From contig OZ243044.1 in the NCBI GenBank assembly GCA_965212135.1, forward strand, positions 1,426,001-1,490,000: a stretch of 64,000 bases of DNA. Reading direction: 5' to 3'. The stretch is from Bin75 sp965212135 (GTDB lineage Bacteria; Nitrospirota; Nitrospiria; Nitrospirales; UBA8639). Both the position numbers and the translations under genes were made by a program. Shown here in pieces: positions 1 through 8,229 of the stretch (position 1 is the first letter of the stretch; every line of letters begins with the position of its first letter). A model generated the notes under the pieces. The model was given only the letters and a program-made list of their open reading frames with translations, searched no databases and was not told the origin of the DNA.

Positions 1-1
1 G

Positions 2-1582
2 CTGGGCGGCCTGCTTCCCGTTGCCGGCGTCGGCGCCGTGACCATGATGCCGCTGGTCAAGGGGTTCATCCTCGGCATGGGGACCACGCTGCTCTTTACC
101 CTGTGGCCCCTGCTCACGATTCGCGCCGTTCCCCCGGCGCTGGTCTTCCGGCGGGACACGGCCCGGCCCGCCGCGCCGACTCGCGCACACTCGTTTTGGA
201 CCATGCCGGGACAGGCGGTGGGGCGTGTGGTGCGGGATCGTCAACGGCTCCTCGCCGCCGCCGTCATTGGCGCGGGGCTGCTGTCGCTCGCCATGTGGCA
301 GGCTCGCTCCGTGTCGTTGGGGGCGGTGTTTCTGCTGGCCTTTGGCGCGGCGCTGGTCTTGCTGCGGGCGGGTGTGCGGCTCCTCCTTGCCGTGGTGCAC
401 AGGATGCCCCGGCCTCGCTCATGGGTCCTGCGTCACGCGCTCGGCAGGGTTTGGCGACCGGGGAATTACACCATGGGCATCGCCGTCGCCATCGGCGTCG
501 GGGTCATGGTCATCGTCACGGTGGCGTTGGTCAAGGCGTCATTGCTGTCGGCGATTGAGGATCGCATTCCCGACCGGGCGCCGACGTTCTTCTTTATTGA
601 CATTCAGCCGGATCAGCAAACGCGGTTTGAACGGGTCGTGCGCGCGCACACGCGAACCGGAACAGACAAGTTGACGCCGGTGGTGCGTTCGCGGCTCGGC
701 GCGGTCAATGGCGTCCCCGTCAACCCCGAAGCGCACAGGGACACGCGCCATGGGTGGTACTTTACACGGGAATACGTGTTGACCGCCCTGGCCGACCTGC
801 CCAAAGACAATACGGTGGTCAAGGGACAATGGTGGTCGCCGGCCCGGCGTGACCATGGGGACCGTGAGGCCGTCCGCGTGTCCGTGGAAGAAGAGGCCGC
901 CCGCCGGCTCGGCCTGGACGTGGGCTCCACGGTGGCGTTCGACGTGCAGGGCGTGTCCGTGCCGGCGGTGGTCGAGAGCATACGGAACGTGGAGTGGGGG
1001 AATTTTTCCATCAATTTTTACATGATTCTCTCGCCGTCCTCGCTGGCGGAGCTGCCGCGGACGTATATCTCGACGGCCACGGTCGGCCCGGAAAAAGAAA
1101 CGACGCTGCAGCAGGCCCTGGTCCGGGCGCTGCCGAACGTGACGGCCATCAAAATCGGCGACGTGCTCGCGAACGCGGCGCGGCTGCTTGAGCAGTTAGC
1201 CATGGTGATTCAGGGCATCGCGTTCTTGAGCATGCTCGGCGGCGCGCTGGTGATGGTGGCGGCCCTGTCTTCGACGCGGCACAGCCGGTTGCATGAATCC
1301 GCCGTGCTCAAAGTCGTCGGCTGCACGCGGCGGATGCTGGCGCAATCGTTCGCGGTGGAATTCGCCGTCATTGGTGCGCTCGCGGGTCTGATCGGTGTCG
1401 CCCTCGCCGGCGTCCTCTCCTGGGTCATCCTGTATTTTTTCCTGGACCTGGCCTGGGTGTTCCGGCCCGCGGTGATGAGTTGGGGCCTGTTCGCCACGGT
1501 GGGCCTGGCCGTGTTGGTCGGCTTTCTCGGCACCTTTCGAATCCTGGGTCAACCGCCGCTGGCCGTGTTACGGCGGGAGTGA
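2..1582 (+). CDS. ABC transporter permease, FtsX/YbbP-like (5' partial)
   Basis: This is the C-terminal part of a large ABC-exporter permease. The reading frame is open to the left edge of the window, so the start lies outside. Visible parts are a membrane segment near the beginning, an Arg-rich linker, two hydrophobic segments (about nt 260-400), a further membrane segment at about nt 470-545, a long soluble periplasmic-type domain (about nt 560-1190) and a final block of three hydrophobic segments (about nt 1200-1560) typical of the FtsX fold. A short Pro-rich stretch ending VPPALVFRRD after the first segment resembles the YbbP family (COG3127), whose members pair with a LolD-like ATPase and handle lipid or lipoprotein export. 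The ATPase would be upstream and is not visible. The broad family is clear; the substrate is not. Confidence 0.8.
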   Translation: MGGLLPVAGVGAVTMMPLVKGFILGMGTTLLFTLWPLLTIRAVPPALVFRRDTARPAAPTRAHSFWTMPGQAVGRVVRDRQRLLAAAVIGAGLLSLAMWQARSVSLGAVFLLAFGAALVLLRAGVRLLLAVVHRMPRPRSWVLRHALGRVWRPGNYTMGIAVAIGVGVMVIVTVALVKASLLSAIEDRIPDRAPTFFFIDIQPDQQTRFERVVRAHTRTGTDKLTPVVRSRLGAVNGVPVNPEAHRDTRHGWYFTREYVLTALADLPKDNTVVKGQWWSPARRDHGDREAVRVSVEEEAARRLGLDVGSTVAFDVQGVSVPAVVESIRNVEWGNFSINFYMILSPSSLAELPRTYISTATVGPEKETTLQQALVRALPNVTAIKIGDVLANAARLLEQLAMVIQGIAFLSMLGGALVMVAALSSTRHSRLHESAVLKVVGCTRRMLAQSFAVEFAVIGALAGLIGVALAGVLSWVILYFFLDLAWVFRPAVMSWGLFATVGLAVLVGFLGTFRILGQPPLAVLRRE

Positions 1583-1620
1583 CGCATGACGGCCGGCGAG
1601 TCCCGCCCGGTGCGGCCACA

Positions 1621-1649
1621 TTGACTGAAAAGAGAAATTTCCACACAAT
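1621..1649 (+). promoter_or_regulatory. Possible sigma70-type promoter for the AbrB-like gene
   Basis: TTGACT (1621-1626) and CACAAT (1644-1649) are separated by 17 bp, and the AbrB-like start codon follows 32 bp later. The -35 box matches consensus at five of six positions and the -10 box at only four, so this is a modest candidate. Confidence 0.35.
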
Positions 1650-1681
1650 CGGCAGAAAAGCGTGAATCGGGGAGTTGGAAC

Positions 1682-1900
1682 ATGCGTATCACGAAAAAAG
1701 GTCAGGTCACCATCCCCGTATCGTTGCGAAAACGCTACGGGCTTCAACCGGCCGTCGAAGTGGAATTTGTCGCCGATGCCGACGGCATTCTGTTGCGGAA
1801 ACGGCGCCCCGCGTCCGCGAACCCGTTTCGGGCGTTGAGGGGTGTCGTGAAGAAGCGGCTGAATGTTGACCGGTATCTTGAAGAGCTTCGCGGGATATAA
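1682..1900 (+). CDS. AbrB/MazE/SpoVT-type DNA-binding protein (lone antitoxin-like)
   Basis: This 72-residue protein opens with MRITKKGQVTIPVSLRKRYG, the swapped-hairpin AbrB DNA-binding domain found in MazE/VapB-type antitoxins. The C-terminal third is basic and could be the segment that would bind a toxin. The start is supported by a GGGAG sequence about 8 nt upstream. In most genomes such a gene is followed within a few bases by a PIN-domain (VapC) or MazF toxin. Here the next gene is an unrelated lipoprotein, and no PIN or MazF frame is visible on either strand nearby. It may be a leftover of a lost toxin-antitoxin pair, an antitoxin acting in trans, or a small transcriptional regulator. 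Assignment to the fold is confident; the role is not. Confidence 0.8.
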   Translation: MRITKKGQVTIPVSLRKRYGLQPAVEVEFVADADGILLRKRRPASANPFRALRGVVKKRLNVDRYLEELRGI

Positions 1901-1949
1901 TAACAGGAGAATTTCATGAATGATAATTTATCAAATGGAGAAAACGGGA

Positions 1950-2535
1950 ATGAGTAAATCTTGTTTCGTAATCTCCTGCCTGTTTTTGTTGACCCTTTTT
2001 AATGCTTGTTCGGTTATCGAGCAAAAGGCGGTATTAAATCCGAAATTATTTGTCGTCGAAAATGATATTGGGCATGGAAAAGAAATTGGAGTCATAGTTG
2101 TTGATGAAAGGCCCGAAAACACTTTGGGTTATCGGGGGGGGTGGCTATATTGACAAAGGAGGGGCCATTACAACCGATCAGGATGTTGGAGAAGTCTTTG
2201 ATCAAAAGATAAGGGAAGGCCTGACAAGAAAAGGTTTTAGCCCGCGTTCACTGACCGAGGGAGCCTTGCGAAGCCTGAAGGTGGAGATTCGATCTCTTGA
2301 GTATTACACGTCAACGGGCTTCTGGACTGGCGGCGTTCATGCAAAAGCCGCGATCAAGGTTGTTGCCGGGAATGGGCGGAAGGACTATGAACACTTTTAT
2401 CGTGGAGGAAACGAGAACCGCGTGTTGCTGGTTCCCTTTGCGGAAGAAAACGAAACAATAATCAATGCGGCTGTTTCCGACATTCTCCAGAAGCTGTTCA
2501 GCGACGCAACTTTGTTTCAGTTTCTCTCCAATTAG
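1950..2535 (+). pseudogene. YajG-like lipoprotein, frameshifted at a G8 run
   Basis: The first part (from the ATG at 1950, preceded by GGAG) encodes a lipoprotein signal with a lipobox ending LFNAC and then the start of a soluble domain. The frame hits TGA at 2151-2153, just after a run of eight G at 2134-2141. Removing one G joins it to the second frame (ending 2535) and reads through GYRGGGYIDKGG, giving a protein of about 194 residues. The joined product resembles YajG-family outer-membrane lipoproteins: conserved D-x-R-P near the break, then a helix-strand domain with regular hydrophobic spacing. The rest of the second half has no stop and looks intact. The break may be a true mutation, a phase-variable tract or a homopolymer sequencing error. 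The base composition is lower in GC than the neighbours. YajG assignment is an inference. Confidence 0.65.
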
Positions 2536-2585
2536 CTAAAAGCGGCACCCAATCAACTTCTCGGAGATTTGGCCAGGCGGGCAAG

Positions 2586-2670
2586 TGGTGCCGAAGCCGG
2601 GACTCGAACCCGGATGGGTTGCCCCACACGCCCCTCAAACGTGCGTGTCTACCAATTCCACCACTTCGGC
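2586..2670 (-). tRNA. tRNA-Leu (anticodon GAG)
   Basis: The minus strand folds into an 85-nt class II tRNA. The acceptor stem GCCGAAG/CTTCGGC is followed by A73 and an encoded CCA (2586-2588). The D-arm has TGGTGGAATTGGTAGACAC, as in leucine tRNAs. The anticodon stem CACGT/GCGTG encloses the loop TTGAGGG with anticodon GAG, followed by a long variable arm and a T-arm containing GGTTCGAGTCC. It reads CUC/CUU leucine codons. Confidence 0.95.
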
Positions 2671-2794
2671 ACGGCGGGATTATTGTGTGGGATTCAAACG
2701 GTTGTCAAGACACGCCCCCTTCGGTACAATCCTCCGCGTGTATGCCGACCCGCGCCATGACCACCCGACGCGCCACGCGACCGGAGCGTGACGG

Positions 2795-3493
2795 GTGACG
2801 ATGCACGACCGCGCCACGTCTGATTCCGAACCCGCCGCCCCGTGCCGCATCGGCGCGTTTTTTGACGTGGACAACACCCTGATTCCCGGCCAGTCCATTG
2901 AAATTCGATTCGTCCGGTATTTGTGGAAGACCGGCCTGTTATCCAATCGCGTGCTGCTCGAAAGCGCGCGGTATTTGCTCTCCAACGTGCTTGAATGTTC
3001 TCTGCGGCCCCTGCGGGAACGCAAAATTTACCTGACGGGCAAACGACCGGCGGGCGTCGAACCCCTGGCGAAATGGTTTGTGCGGTCGGAGATTTATCCG
3101 CGCCTGTCCTTCAAAGGCACGGCGGCCCTGGCGCAGCACCGGCAAGCCGGCCATTGCGTGGCGCTGGTCAGCGGCACCCCGGAATTTCTGATCAAACCCC
3201 TCGCGCATTTTCTGGACGTGCCGCACGTCCTCGCGGCGCGGCTGGAAACCGGCGAGGATGGCTATACCTGCCGGGTCCTGACGCCGTATCCGTACGGCGA
3301 AGGCAAACGGCGTTTACTGCGAACCTTCGCGGATACGCGTGACGTGGACCTCGCGCAAAGCTACGCGTATGGCGACAGCCCCGGCGACATTCAGGTGCTG
3401 GAATCCGTGGGCCATCCGCTTGTGGTGAATCCCATTCGCGGCATGGCGAGGATTGCGCGCCGGCATCGGTGGCCCGTGACGGTGTGGGCGTAA
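2795..3493 (+). CDS. HAD-superfamily IB phosphatase (SerB-like)
   Basis: A 232-residue HAD-superfamily hydrolase of subfamily IB. Motif I is FFDVDNTLIPG (residues about 24-34, nucleophile Asp and acid/base Asp), motif II is LVSGTPEF near residue 125, a conserved Lys sits in GEGKRRLL, and motif IV is YGDSPGD near residue 190. Members remove phosphate from small molecules such as phosphoserine or lysophosphatidate-type compounds; the C1-type helical cap lies between motifs I and II. The substrate cannot be read from sequence. The GTG start at 2795 is preceded by GGAG at 8 nt; the ATG at 2801 is the alternative. It lies divergent from the tRNA-Leu gene and upstream of queE, with a 120-bp gap. 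Confidence 0.85.
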   Translation: MTMHDRATSDSEPAAPCRIGAFFDVDNTLIPGQSIEIRFVRYLWKTGLLSNRVLLESARYLLSNVLECSLRPLRERKIYLTGKRPAGVEPLAKWFVRSEIYPRLSFKGTAALAQHRQAGHCVALVSGTPEFLIKPLAHFLDVPHVLAARLETGEDGYTCRVLTPYPYGEGKRRLLRTFADTRDVDLAQSYAYGDSPGDIQVLESVGHPLVVNPIRGMARIARRHRWPVTVWA

Positions 3494-3613
3494 CGCCCGC
3501 GGCGTCGGGCGGCGCGGGGGACGGGCGTGAGACGATGACAAGCGGAATCCGGCCTTCCCATACCCGGCCCGCGCACAGTCCGCATCAGCCATGACGGAGC
3601 GGTGCATCAGCGT

Positions 3614-4300
3614 ATGAAGTCTTCATCGGCTGTTCCGGTCGCGTCGCGCGCCCCGTCGTCTTCCCTCCGGGTCACGGAAATTTTTCACAGCATTCAAGGT
3701 GAATCCACGCATGCGGGGGAACCGTGCGTCTTTGTCCGTCTCACGGGCTGCCCCCTCCGATGCGTCTGGTGCGACACGGCCTATGCGTTTCACGGCGGCG
3801 CCGACATGAGCCTTGAAGACGTGATGGCCCGCGTTACGCAGTATGGCTGCCCGCTGGTGGAAGTCACGGGCGGGGAGCCGCTGGCGCAGGCGTCGGCGTT
3901 GCCGCTCATCACGCGGCTCTGCGAAGACGGGTTTGACGTGCTGGTCGAAACCAGCGGCGCCGTTGACATTGCGCCGGTTGACGCGCGTGCCGCGGTCATT
4001 TTGGACGTGAAATGTCCCGGCAGTGCAATGGACGGCCGAATGTGCTGGGACAATCTCCGGCATATCAGGCGGAACGATCAGATTAAATTTGTCATCGGCG
4101 ACCGTCGGGATTACGATTGGGCCGTGGACGTGGTCAGGCGGTATGATCTCGCGGAGCGGTGTCCCGTGTTGTTCAGTCCGGTGTTTGGCGTGCAGCCACT
4201 CCGCCCCCTGGCGGAGTGGCTGTTGCGGGACCGCTTGCCGGTGCGCGTGCAAGTGCAATTGCACAAGCTGATTTGGGATCCGGACACGCGAAGCGTCTAA
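3614..4300 (+). CDS. queE: 7-carboxy-7-deazaguanine synthase QueE (radical SAM)
   Basis: QueE converts 6-carboxy-tetrahydropterin to 7-carboxy-7-deazaguanine, a step in making queuosine for tRNA. The protein has TEIFHSIQGES near the N-terminus, then the radical-SAM cluster motif CPLRCVWCDT (Cys46, Cys50, Cys53 counting from the ATG at 3614), followed by VTGGEPL, the SAM-binding GGEP motif. The length, about 228 residues, is typical. The spacing CxxxCxxC is the standard one. A GTG 12 nt upstream (3602) is an alternative start, but it sits too close to the nearest purine-rich sequence. Other queuosine genes (queC, queD, queF) are not in the window. Confidence 0.93.
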   Translation: MKSSSAVPVASRAPSSSLRVTEIFHSIQGESTHAGEPCVFVRLTGCPLRCVWCDTAYAFHGGADMSLEDVMARVTQYGCPLVEVTGGEPLAQASALPLITRLCEDGFDVLVETSGAVDIAPVDARAAVILDVKCPGSAMDGRMCWDNLRHIRRNDQIKFVIGDRRDYDWAVDVVRRYDLAERCPVLFSPVFGVQPLRPLAEWLLRDRLPVRVQVQLHKLIWDPDTRSV

Positions 4301-4387
4301 GGCGCGTCCGTGCGGGGGGTCATCACAGGCGGCGCGGAACAAAGCCGAAGCCGCGGTCATCCTGACCGGAAAAGAAAAGGAGATTCC

Positions 4388-5902
4388 ATGAAGTGTCGGG
4401 TGAAAGAAGGAGGCATCGCCGAAGAAGCCGCGGAGGTGCTGGTGTTAAGCGGCTATGAAGACGACAACACCCTGCCCGCGGCCCATCGGGCATTGGACAA
4501 GGCGTTGGGCGGGCAACTCCGGGAGTTGCGAACCAGCGGAGAGTTTTCCGGCAAAAAACTGCAATCGGTGTTGATTCATACGCGAGGTGCCCTTCCCGCC
4601 CGCCGGATTCTGTTGATGGGATTGGGCGCGAAACGCGACGTGACGCTGGACCGCGTGCGGCAAGCCATGGGCGAGGCGTCCAAAAGAGTTCGGCAAATCG
4701 GGGCGCGTGCGTTTTCCGCGCCGGCGTTGGGAGCGGATGCCGTCGGGGCGTCCGTCTCCGACGTGGCCCAAGCGATGGTGGAGGGGGCCATGCTGGGCGC
4801 GTACCGGTTCACGCACTACCGATCCGACCAGGAGAAGCCTTCACACGCCGTGCGGACCCTGACCCTGCTGGCCGTCCGGGGGAATCAGGCGAGCGGCATG
4901 CGGGCGGGAGTCCGGCGCGGAGCAATCAGCGCCGCCGCCGCGTCGTTCGCGCGCGACCTCTGCAACCACCCGGCCAACGTCATGACCCCGTCTCGCATGA
5001 AGCGGGAAGCGCAACAAATCGCCAAAGACTTCAAGCTGAAACTGACCGTGCTGGAGCGCAAGGACCAGGAGCGGCTGAAAATGGGCGGGTTGCTGGGCGT
5101 CTCGCGCGGAAGCCAGGAGCCGCCGCAATTCATCGTGCTGGAATATGCGGGAGGCCCGAAACAGGCGCGGCCCGTCGTGCTGGTCGGGAAAACGGTCACC
5201 TTTGATTCCGGCGGAATTTCGCTGAAGCCGTCGGAGAACATGGAACAGATGAAAGCGGACATGACGGGCGGGGCGGAAGTGTTGGGCGCGGTGCGGGCCG
5301 CCGCGCAATTGCGGCTTCCCGTCAACGTCGTGGGCATCCTGCCGGCGACGGAAAACATGCCGGGCGGGCGAGCCACAAAGCCGGGGGACGTCCTGCGCAT
5401 GCTCAACGGCAAAACCGTGGAAGTGCAGAACACCGACGCCGAAGGGCGGTTGATTCTGGCGGACGGACTGGCCTATGCCGCGCGGTTTCGCCCGGCGTGC
5501 ATCGTGGATATCGCCACGTTGACGGGCGCATGCATTGTGGCCCTGGGGCAGTTTGCGATCGGGATGCTCGGGAATGACGACGCGCTCAAGGCCGCGTTCA
5601 AACACGCGGGCGAGCAGACCGGCGAACGCGTGTGGGAGATGCCGTTCTGGGAAGAGTATTTTGAACAACTCAAAAGCGACGTGGCGGACATGAGCAATAT
5701 CGGCGGTCGCGGGGCCGGCATGATCACGGCCGGGATGTTTTTGAGCAAGTTTGTCGGCGAGTATCCCTGGGTGCATCTCGACATTGCAAGCACCGACTGG
5801 AGTGCGTCCGAGCGTCCGTATATCGGGAAAGGGCCGACGGCCGTCGGCACGCGCTTGCTGGTGCGGTTTTTAAGCAATTGGTCGGGCAGGCGGGAACGGT
5901 GA
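4388..5902 (+). CDS. pepA: Leucyl aminopeptidase (M17, PepA family)
   Basis: A cytosolic two-metal aminopeptidase that trims N-terminal residues from peptides. The 504-residue length matches the family. The N-terminal macro-like regulatory domain (about residues 1-170) is followed by the catalytic domain. This shows VTFDSGGISLKPSENM with metal and active-site residues, DMTGGAEV, and the family signature NTDAEGRLILADGL around residue 347. The start at 4388 is favoured by a strong AAAGGAG 7 nt upstream; a longer frame from GTG 4310 adds 26 residues that do not resemble the family. The stop is 7 bp before nagZ, so the two are probably one operon for peptide and murein recycling. Confidence 0.95.
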   Translation: MKCRVKEGGIAEEAAEVLVLSGYEDDNTLPAAHRALDKALGGQLRELRTSGEFSGKKLQSVLIHTRGALPARRILLMGLGAKRDVTLDRVRQAMGEASKRVRQIGARAFSAPALGADAVGASVSDVAQAMVEGAMLGAYRFTHYRSDQEKPSHAVRTLTLLAVRGNQASGMRAGVRRGAISAAAASFARDLCNHPANVMTPSRMKREAQQIAKDFKLKLTVLERKDQERLKMGGLLGVSRGSQEPPQFIVLEYAGGPKQARPVVLVGKTVTFDSGGISLKPSENMEQMKADMTGGAEVLGAVRAAAQLRLPVNVVGILPATENMPGGRATKPGDVLRMLNGKTVEVQNTDAEGRLILADGLAYAARFRPACIVDIATLTGACIVALGQFAIGMLGNDDALKAAFKHAGEQTGERVWEMPFWEEYFEQLKSDVADMSNIGGRGAGMITAGMFLSKFVGEYPWVHLDIASTDWSASERPYIGKGPTAVGTRLLVRFLSNWSGRRER

Positions 5903-5909
5903 ATCCGCG

Positions 5910-7019
5910 ATGACGGTTCGCGATCGCGTCGGGCAACTCCTGATGGTCGGATTCGAGGGGACGGAACTGTCCCCGGAAGACGTTGACTGGCTTCGGGAGT
6001 ACCGCCCGGGCGGCGTCATTCTCTTTGCGCGCAACGTCGCGGACCCCGAACAGACGGCGCGACTGACCAATGCCCTTCAGGAACACGCTCCGAACCCCCC
6101 CCTGTTGATCGCGATTGATGAAGAAGGCGGTCGCGTGTCCCGCCTGCCGCCGGGCTTTACCACGTTTCCCGCGGCGTCGCTGGTGGCCGCGCAGCCGTCG
6201 CCGGATGCGGCGTATGACGCCGCGCAAGTGACGGCCAGCGAATTGCGGGCGGTCGGGATCAACATGAACATGGCCCCGGTCCTGGACGTGAACACCAATC
6301 CCGCCAATCCCGTCATTGGCGACCGGGCGTACGGGGCTGACCCGCGTCGCGTCCGCACGGTGGGCCTCGCCGTGATGGAAGGGCTGCAAGGCCATGGCGT
6401 GATTCCGTGCGGCAAACATTTTCCCGGTCACGGCGACACCATGACGGATTCGCACGACGTGCTGCCGGTGGTGGACGCCGACCGGGCCCGGCTCGACGAC
6501 GTTGAACTGGCGCCCTTTCGCGAGGCGATCCGGCGGGAGATTCCCGTCATCATGACGGCGCATGTGCGGTATCCGGCCCTTGACGCGGACGCGCCGGCCA
6601 CCCTGTCCCGGCCGATCCTCACCGATTTGTTACGGAACGAGCTGGGCTTTCACGGCGTCACGCTCACCGACGATATGGAAATGCGCGCCATCCTTGATCA
6701 TGAGAGCATGGGCGAGGCGTCGGTGCGGGCGGTGCGGGCCGGCGCCGACATGATTCTGGTGTGCCACCGGCGGGACCGGCAGCGCGAGGCGATCCTGGCC
6801 ATTGAGCGGGCGCTGGAGCGGGGGGAGCTGTCCTGGGAGAGGCTTGAGTCCGGCGTGGAACGCATACGGGCTTTGAAGCAACGGCATCTGGCGTCGCGTC
6901 AATCCGTTGAGCCTTCACGAGTCGCCCGCACCGTCGGCCATCCCCGGCACAAAGCCCTGTTGGAGAAGATTCAAAACGGCGCGGCGCAAGCAGAGCGTCC
7001 TCTCGGTTCAAGGCCCTGA
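5910..7019 (+). CDS. nagZ: Beta-N-acetylhexosaminidase NagZ (GH3)
   Basis: A family 3 glycosidase that releases GlcNAc from cell-wall muropeptides in the cytoplasm during peptidoglycan recycling. Conserved blocks are GQLLMVGFEG at the N-terminus, LIAIDEEGGRVSRL, GINMNMAPVLDV, CGKHFPGHGDTMTDSH (the mobile loop with the Asp-His general acid/base pair) and VTLTDDMEMRAI, whose first Asp is the expected nucleophile. Length is 369 residues against about 340 usual; the last 40 residues are a basic tail without a recognised motif. No signal peptide is present, as expected for NagZ. It follows pepA by 7 bp. Confidence 0.94.
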   Translation: MTVRDRVGQLLMVGFEGTELSPEDVDWLREYRPGGVILFARNVADPEQTARLTNALQEHAPNPPLLIAIDEEGGRVSRLPPGFTTFPAASLVAAQPSPDAAYDAAQVTASELRAVGINMNMAPVLDVNTNPANPVIGDRAYGADPRRVRTVGLAVMEGLQGHGVIPCGKHFPGHGDTMTDSHDVLPVVDADRARLDDVELAPFREAIRREIPVIMTAHVRYPALDADAPATLSRPILTDLLRNELGFHGVTLTDDMEMRAILDHESMGEASVRAVRAGADMILVCHRRDRQREAILAIERALERGELSWERLESGVERIRALKQRHLASRQSVEPSRVARTVGHPRHKALLEKIQNGAAQAERPLGSRP

Positions 7020-7083
7020 TGCCGCCCGCCCGGTCTTCCCGTCTCCGGGCGTTCCCGCCGCCGCGTGGCTTTCGGAGGATGAC

Positions 7084-7478
7084 ATGGGGTTGAAAAAGGC
7101 GATATTCTTGACGAGCACAAAAACCATCCGCGCAGTTGCGGGCTGATGATCAAAGTCATGGCCGGGGGCGCCGGGTTTGAAAAAGTCGTGTGCTGCGGGC
7201 ATGACCTGACGGAAGCGGACGTGACGCCCGTGTTTTCGCGCGGCACGGGACGCAAGCGGGGGACGCTCTCGCCGGCCGTCCTGCTTGATGAAAAAAAACT
7301 GCACCCCGATTCCTGCGGTCTCCGCGTCATGATTCTGGACGGCGGGGCAGGGTTTCAGGAAATCATCTGTTGCGGCCATTCCCTCCGGCTGGACGCGGTG
7401 AAAGAATTCAAATACGGCGAAGAGCGGCGGGGGCCGTTGCCCGAAGCGCCCGACGAAGGTCCGGCGGGTCATGCCTGA
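7084..7478 (+). pseudogene. Two-repeat CCGH protein (desulforedoxin-like), frame broken at A5
   Basis: A good ribosome site (GGAGG, 7074-7078) precedes ATG 7084, but that frame stops after 20 codons at 7144-7146. A frame from the overlapping ATG 7146 runs to 7478. Reading one base back at the five A (7093-7097) joins the two and gives MGLKKGDILDEHK and on into the second frame. The joined product is about 130 residues and holds two copies of a 35-residue unit. Each unit reads LDE-x-K-x-HP-x-SCGL, then a Gly-rich turn GGAGF, then CCGH. This resembles the desulforedoxin pattern CG...GGG...CCG, a small metal-binding fold, with the first Cys replaced. The first unit is incomplete unless the frames are joined, which argues that the intact protein starts at 7084. 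The break could be mutation, a sequencing indel or programmed -1 slippage. Function unknown. Confidence 0.7.
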
Positions 7479-7586
7479 CGCGAAGCCGTGGCTCAAGCCC
7501 CGAGCGGCGGACGCGCGAATCGTCTGGGTTTGACGCTCCCAACATCGTCTGGCATACACTCATCATTCCCATGACGTGACGATTCC

Positions 7587-7626
7587 CGCCCCCGCCTGAA
7601 ATTGAAACGTGAACAAGGCGGGGGCG
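7587..7626. other. GC-rich inverted repeat
   Basis: An 11-bp perfect inverted repeat (7587-7597 with 7616-7626) and an 18-nt loop. It lacks a T-run, so it is not a classical intrinsic terminator, but it may stop or shield the transcript of the CCGH gene. The rest of 7479-7709 shows nothing else recognisable. Confidence 0.45.
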
Positions 7627-7709
7627 CACAGACAGGGCGAGTGTTGAACATTGAAAAGCGCGGCGGCCCCGGATGGCGGAACCGGCAGCCGCGCCGGACT
7701 TCACGTTGA

Positions 7710-8198
7710 ATGAATACGCAATCTGAATTTGTCGGGACGGTGCATATTTTTCGCGGCCCCTTTCGCGGCAACCCGATTGGGTTGTATCTTCGGCGGGAGG
7801 GCGACTCCTGCTCCATTGCGCCGACCTTGTCTCCCTGGAACGGCATGGTGGGGGTGGGCGAAACCGTGAATAAAGCGGCGGCGGCGTTTGATGCCGTCTG
7901 GAAAGCCGGCGTCGCCGCGGAGACGTACTCCGGTCCGCATTGGGAAGGCGGCATTAAACCGGACAAACCCAAACCGCCCCCCAAGCCGCCGACCGCCGCG
8001 GACCCGTTGAACCCCGTATCCCCCTCGCCGCCCACGCCCGGCGCTACTGCAACGGATGCCCCCTCGCCGAGTGCGGACGTTTCAGAACACCACGAGCCTG
8101 CGGCCCCGGCCACGGCGTCGCCCATCGCGTCCGCGCAAGACGGGCCGACTCCTTCAGGGCCGGCCTCCGAACCCGCCAAAGACCCGCCGGCCGGCTAG
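7710..8198 (+). CDS. Hypothetical protein with Pro/Ala-rich tail
   Basis: I do not recognise this 162-residue protein. The first 90 residues look folded, containing VHIFRGPFRGNPIGLYLRRE and a Trp-Asn-Gly segment, and no signal peptide or membrane segment is visible. From about residue 90 onwards it is a low-complexity tail dominated by Pro, Ala, Ser, Thr and Asp, starting with KPDKPKPPPKPP, that is probably disordered. The upstream ribosome site is weak. It converges with the amidotransferase gene at 8230, leaving about 30 bp between stop codons. Codon use is like the neighbours, so it is likely real. Confidence 0.55.
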   Translation: MNTQSEFVGTVHIFRGPFRGNPIGLYLRREGDSCSIAPTLSPWNGMVGVGETVNKAAAAFDAVWKAGVAAETYSGPHWEGGIKPDKPKPPPKPPTAADPLNPVSPSPPTPGATATDAPSPSADVSEHHEPAAPATASPIASAQDGPTPSGPASEPAKDPPAG

Positions 8199-8229
8199 TG
8201 CGCCCCTTTGCCTCGGACTGGTTCCCCTG

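Noticed and set aside
1917..1957. Thirteen-codon open frame directly after an AGGAG site
   Set aside because: It overlaps the lipoprotein start and could be a leader peptide, but nothing beyond its ribosome site supports it; the GGAG before ATG 1950 serves the lipoprotein.
4310..4387. Longer N-terminus for the aminopeptidase from GTG 4310
   Set aside because: The ATG at 4388 has a strong ribosome site and gives the normal family length; the extra 26 residues are unlike PepA.
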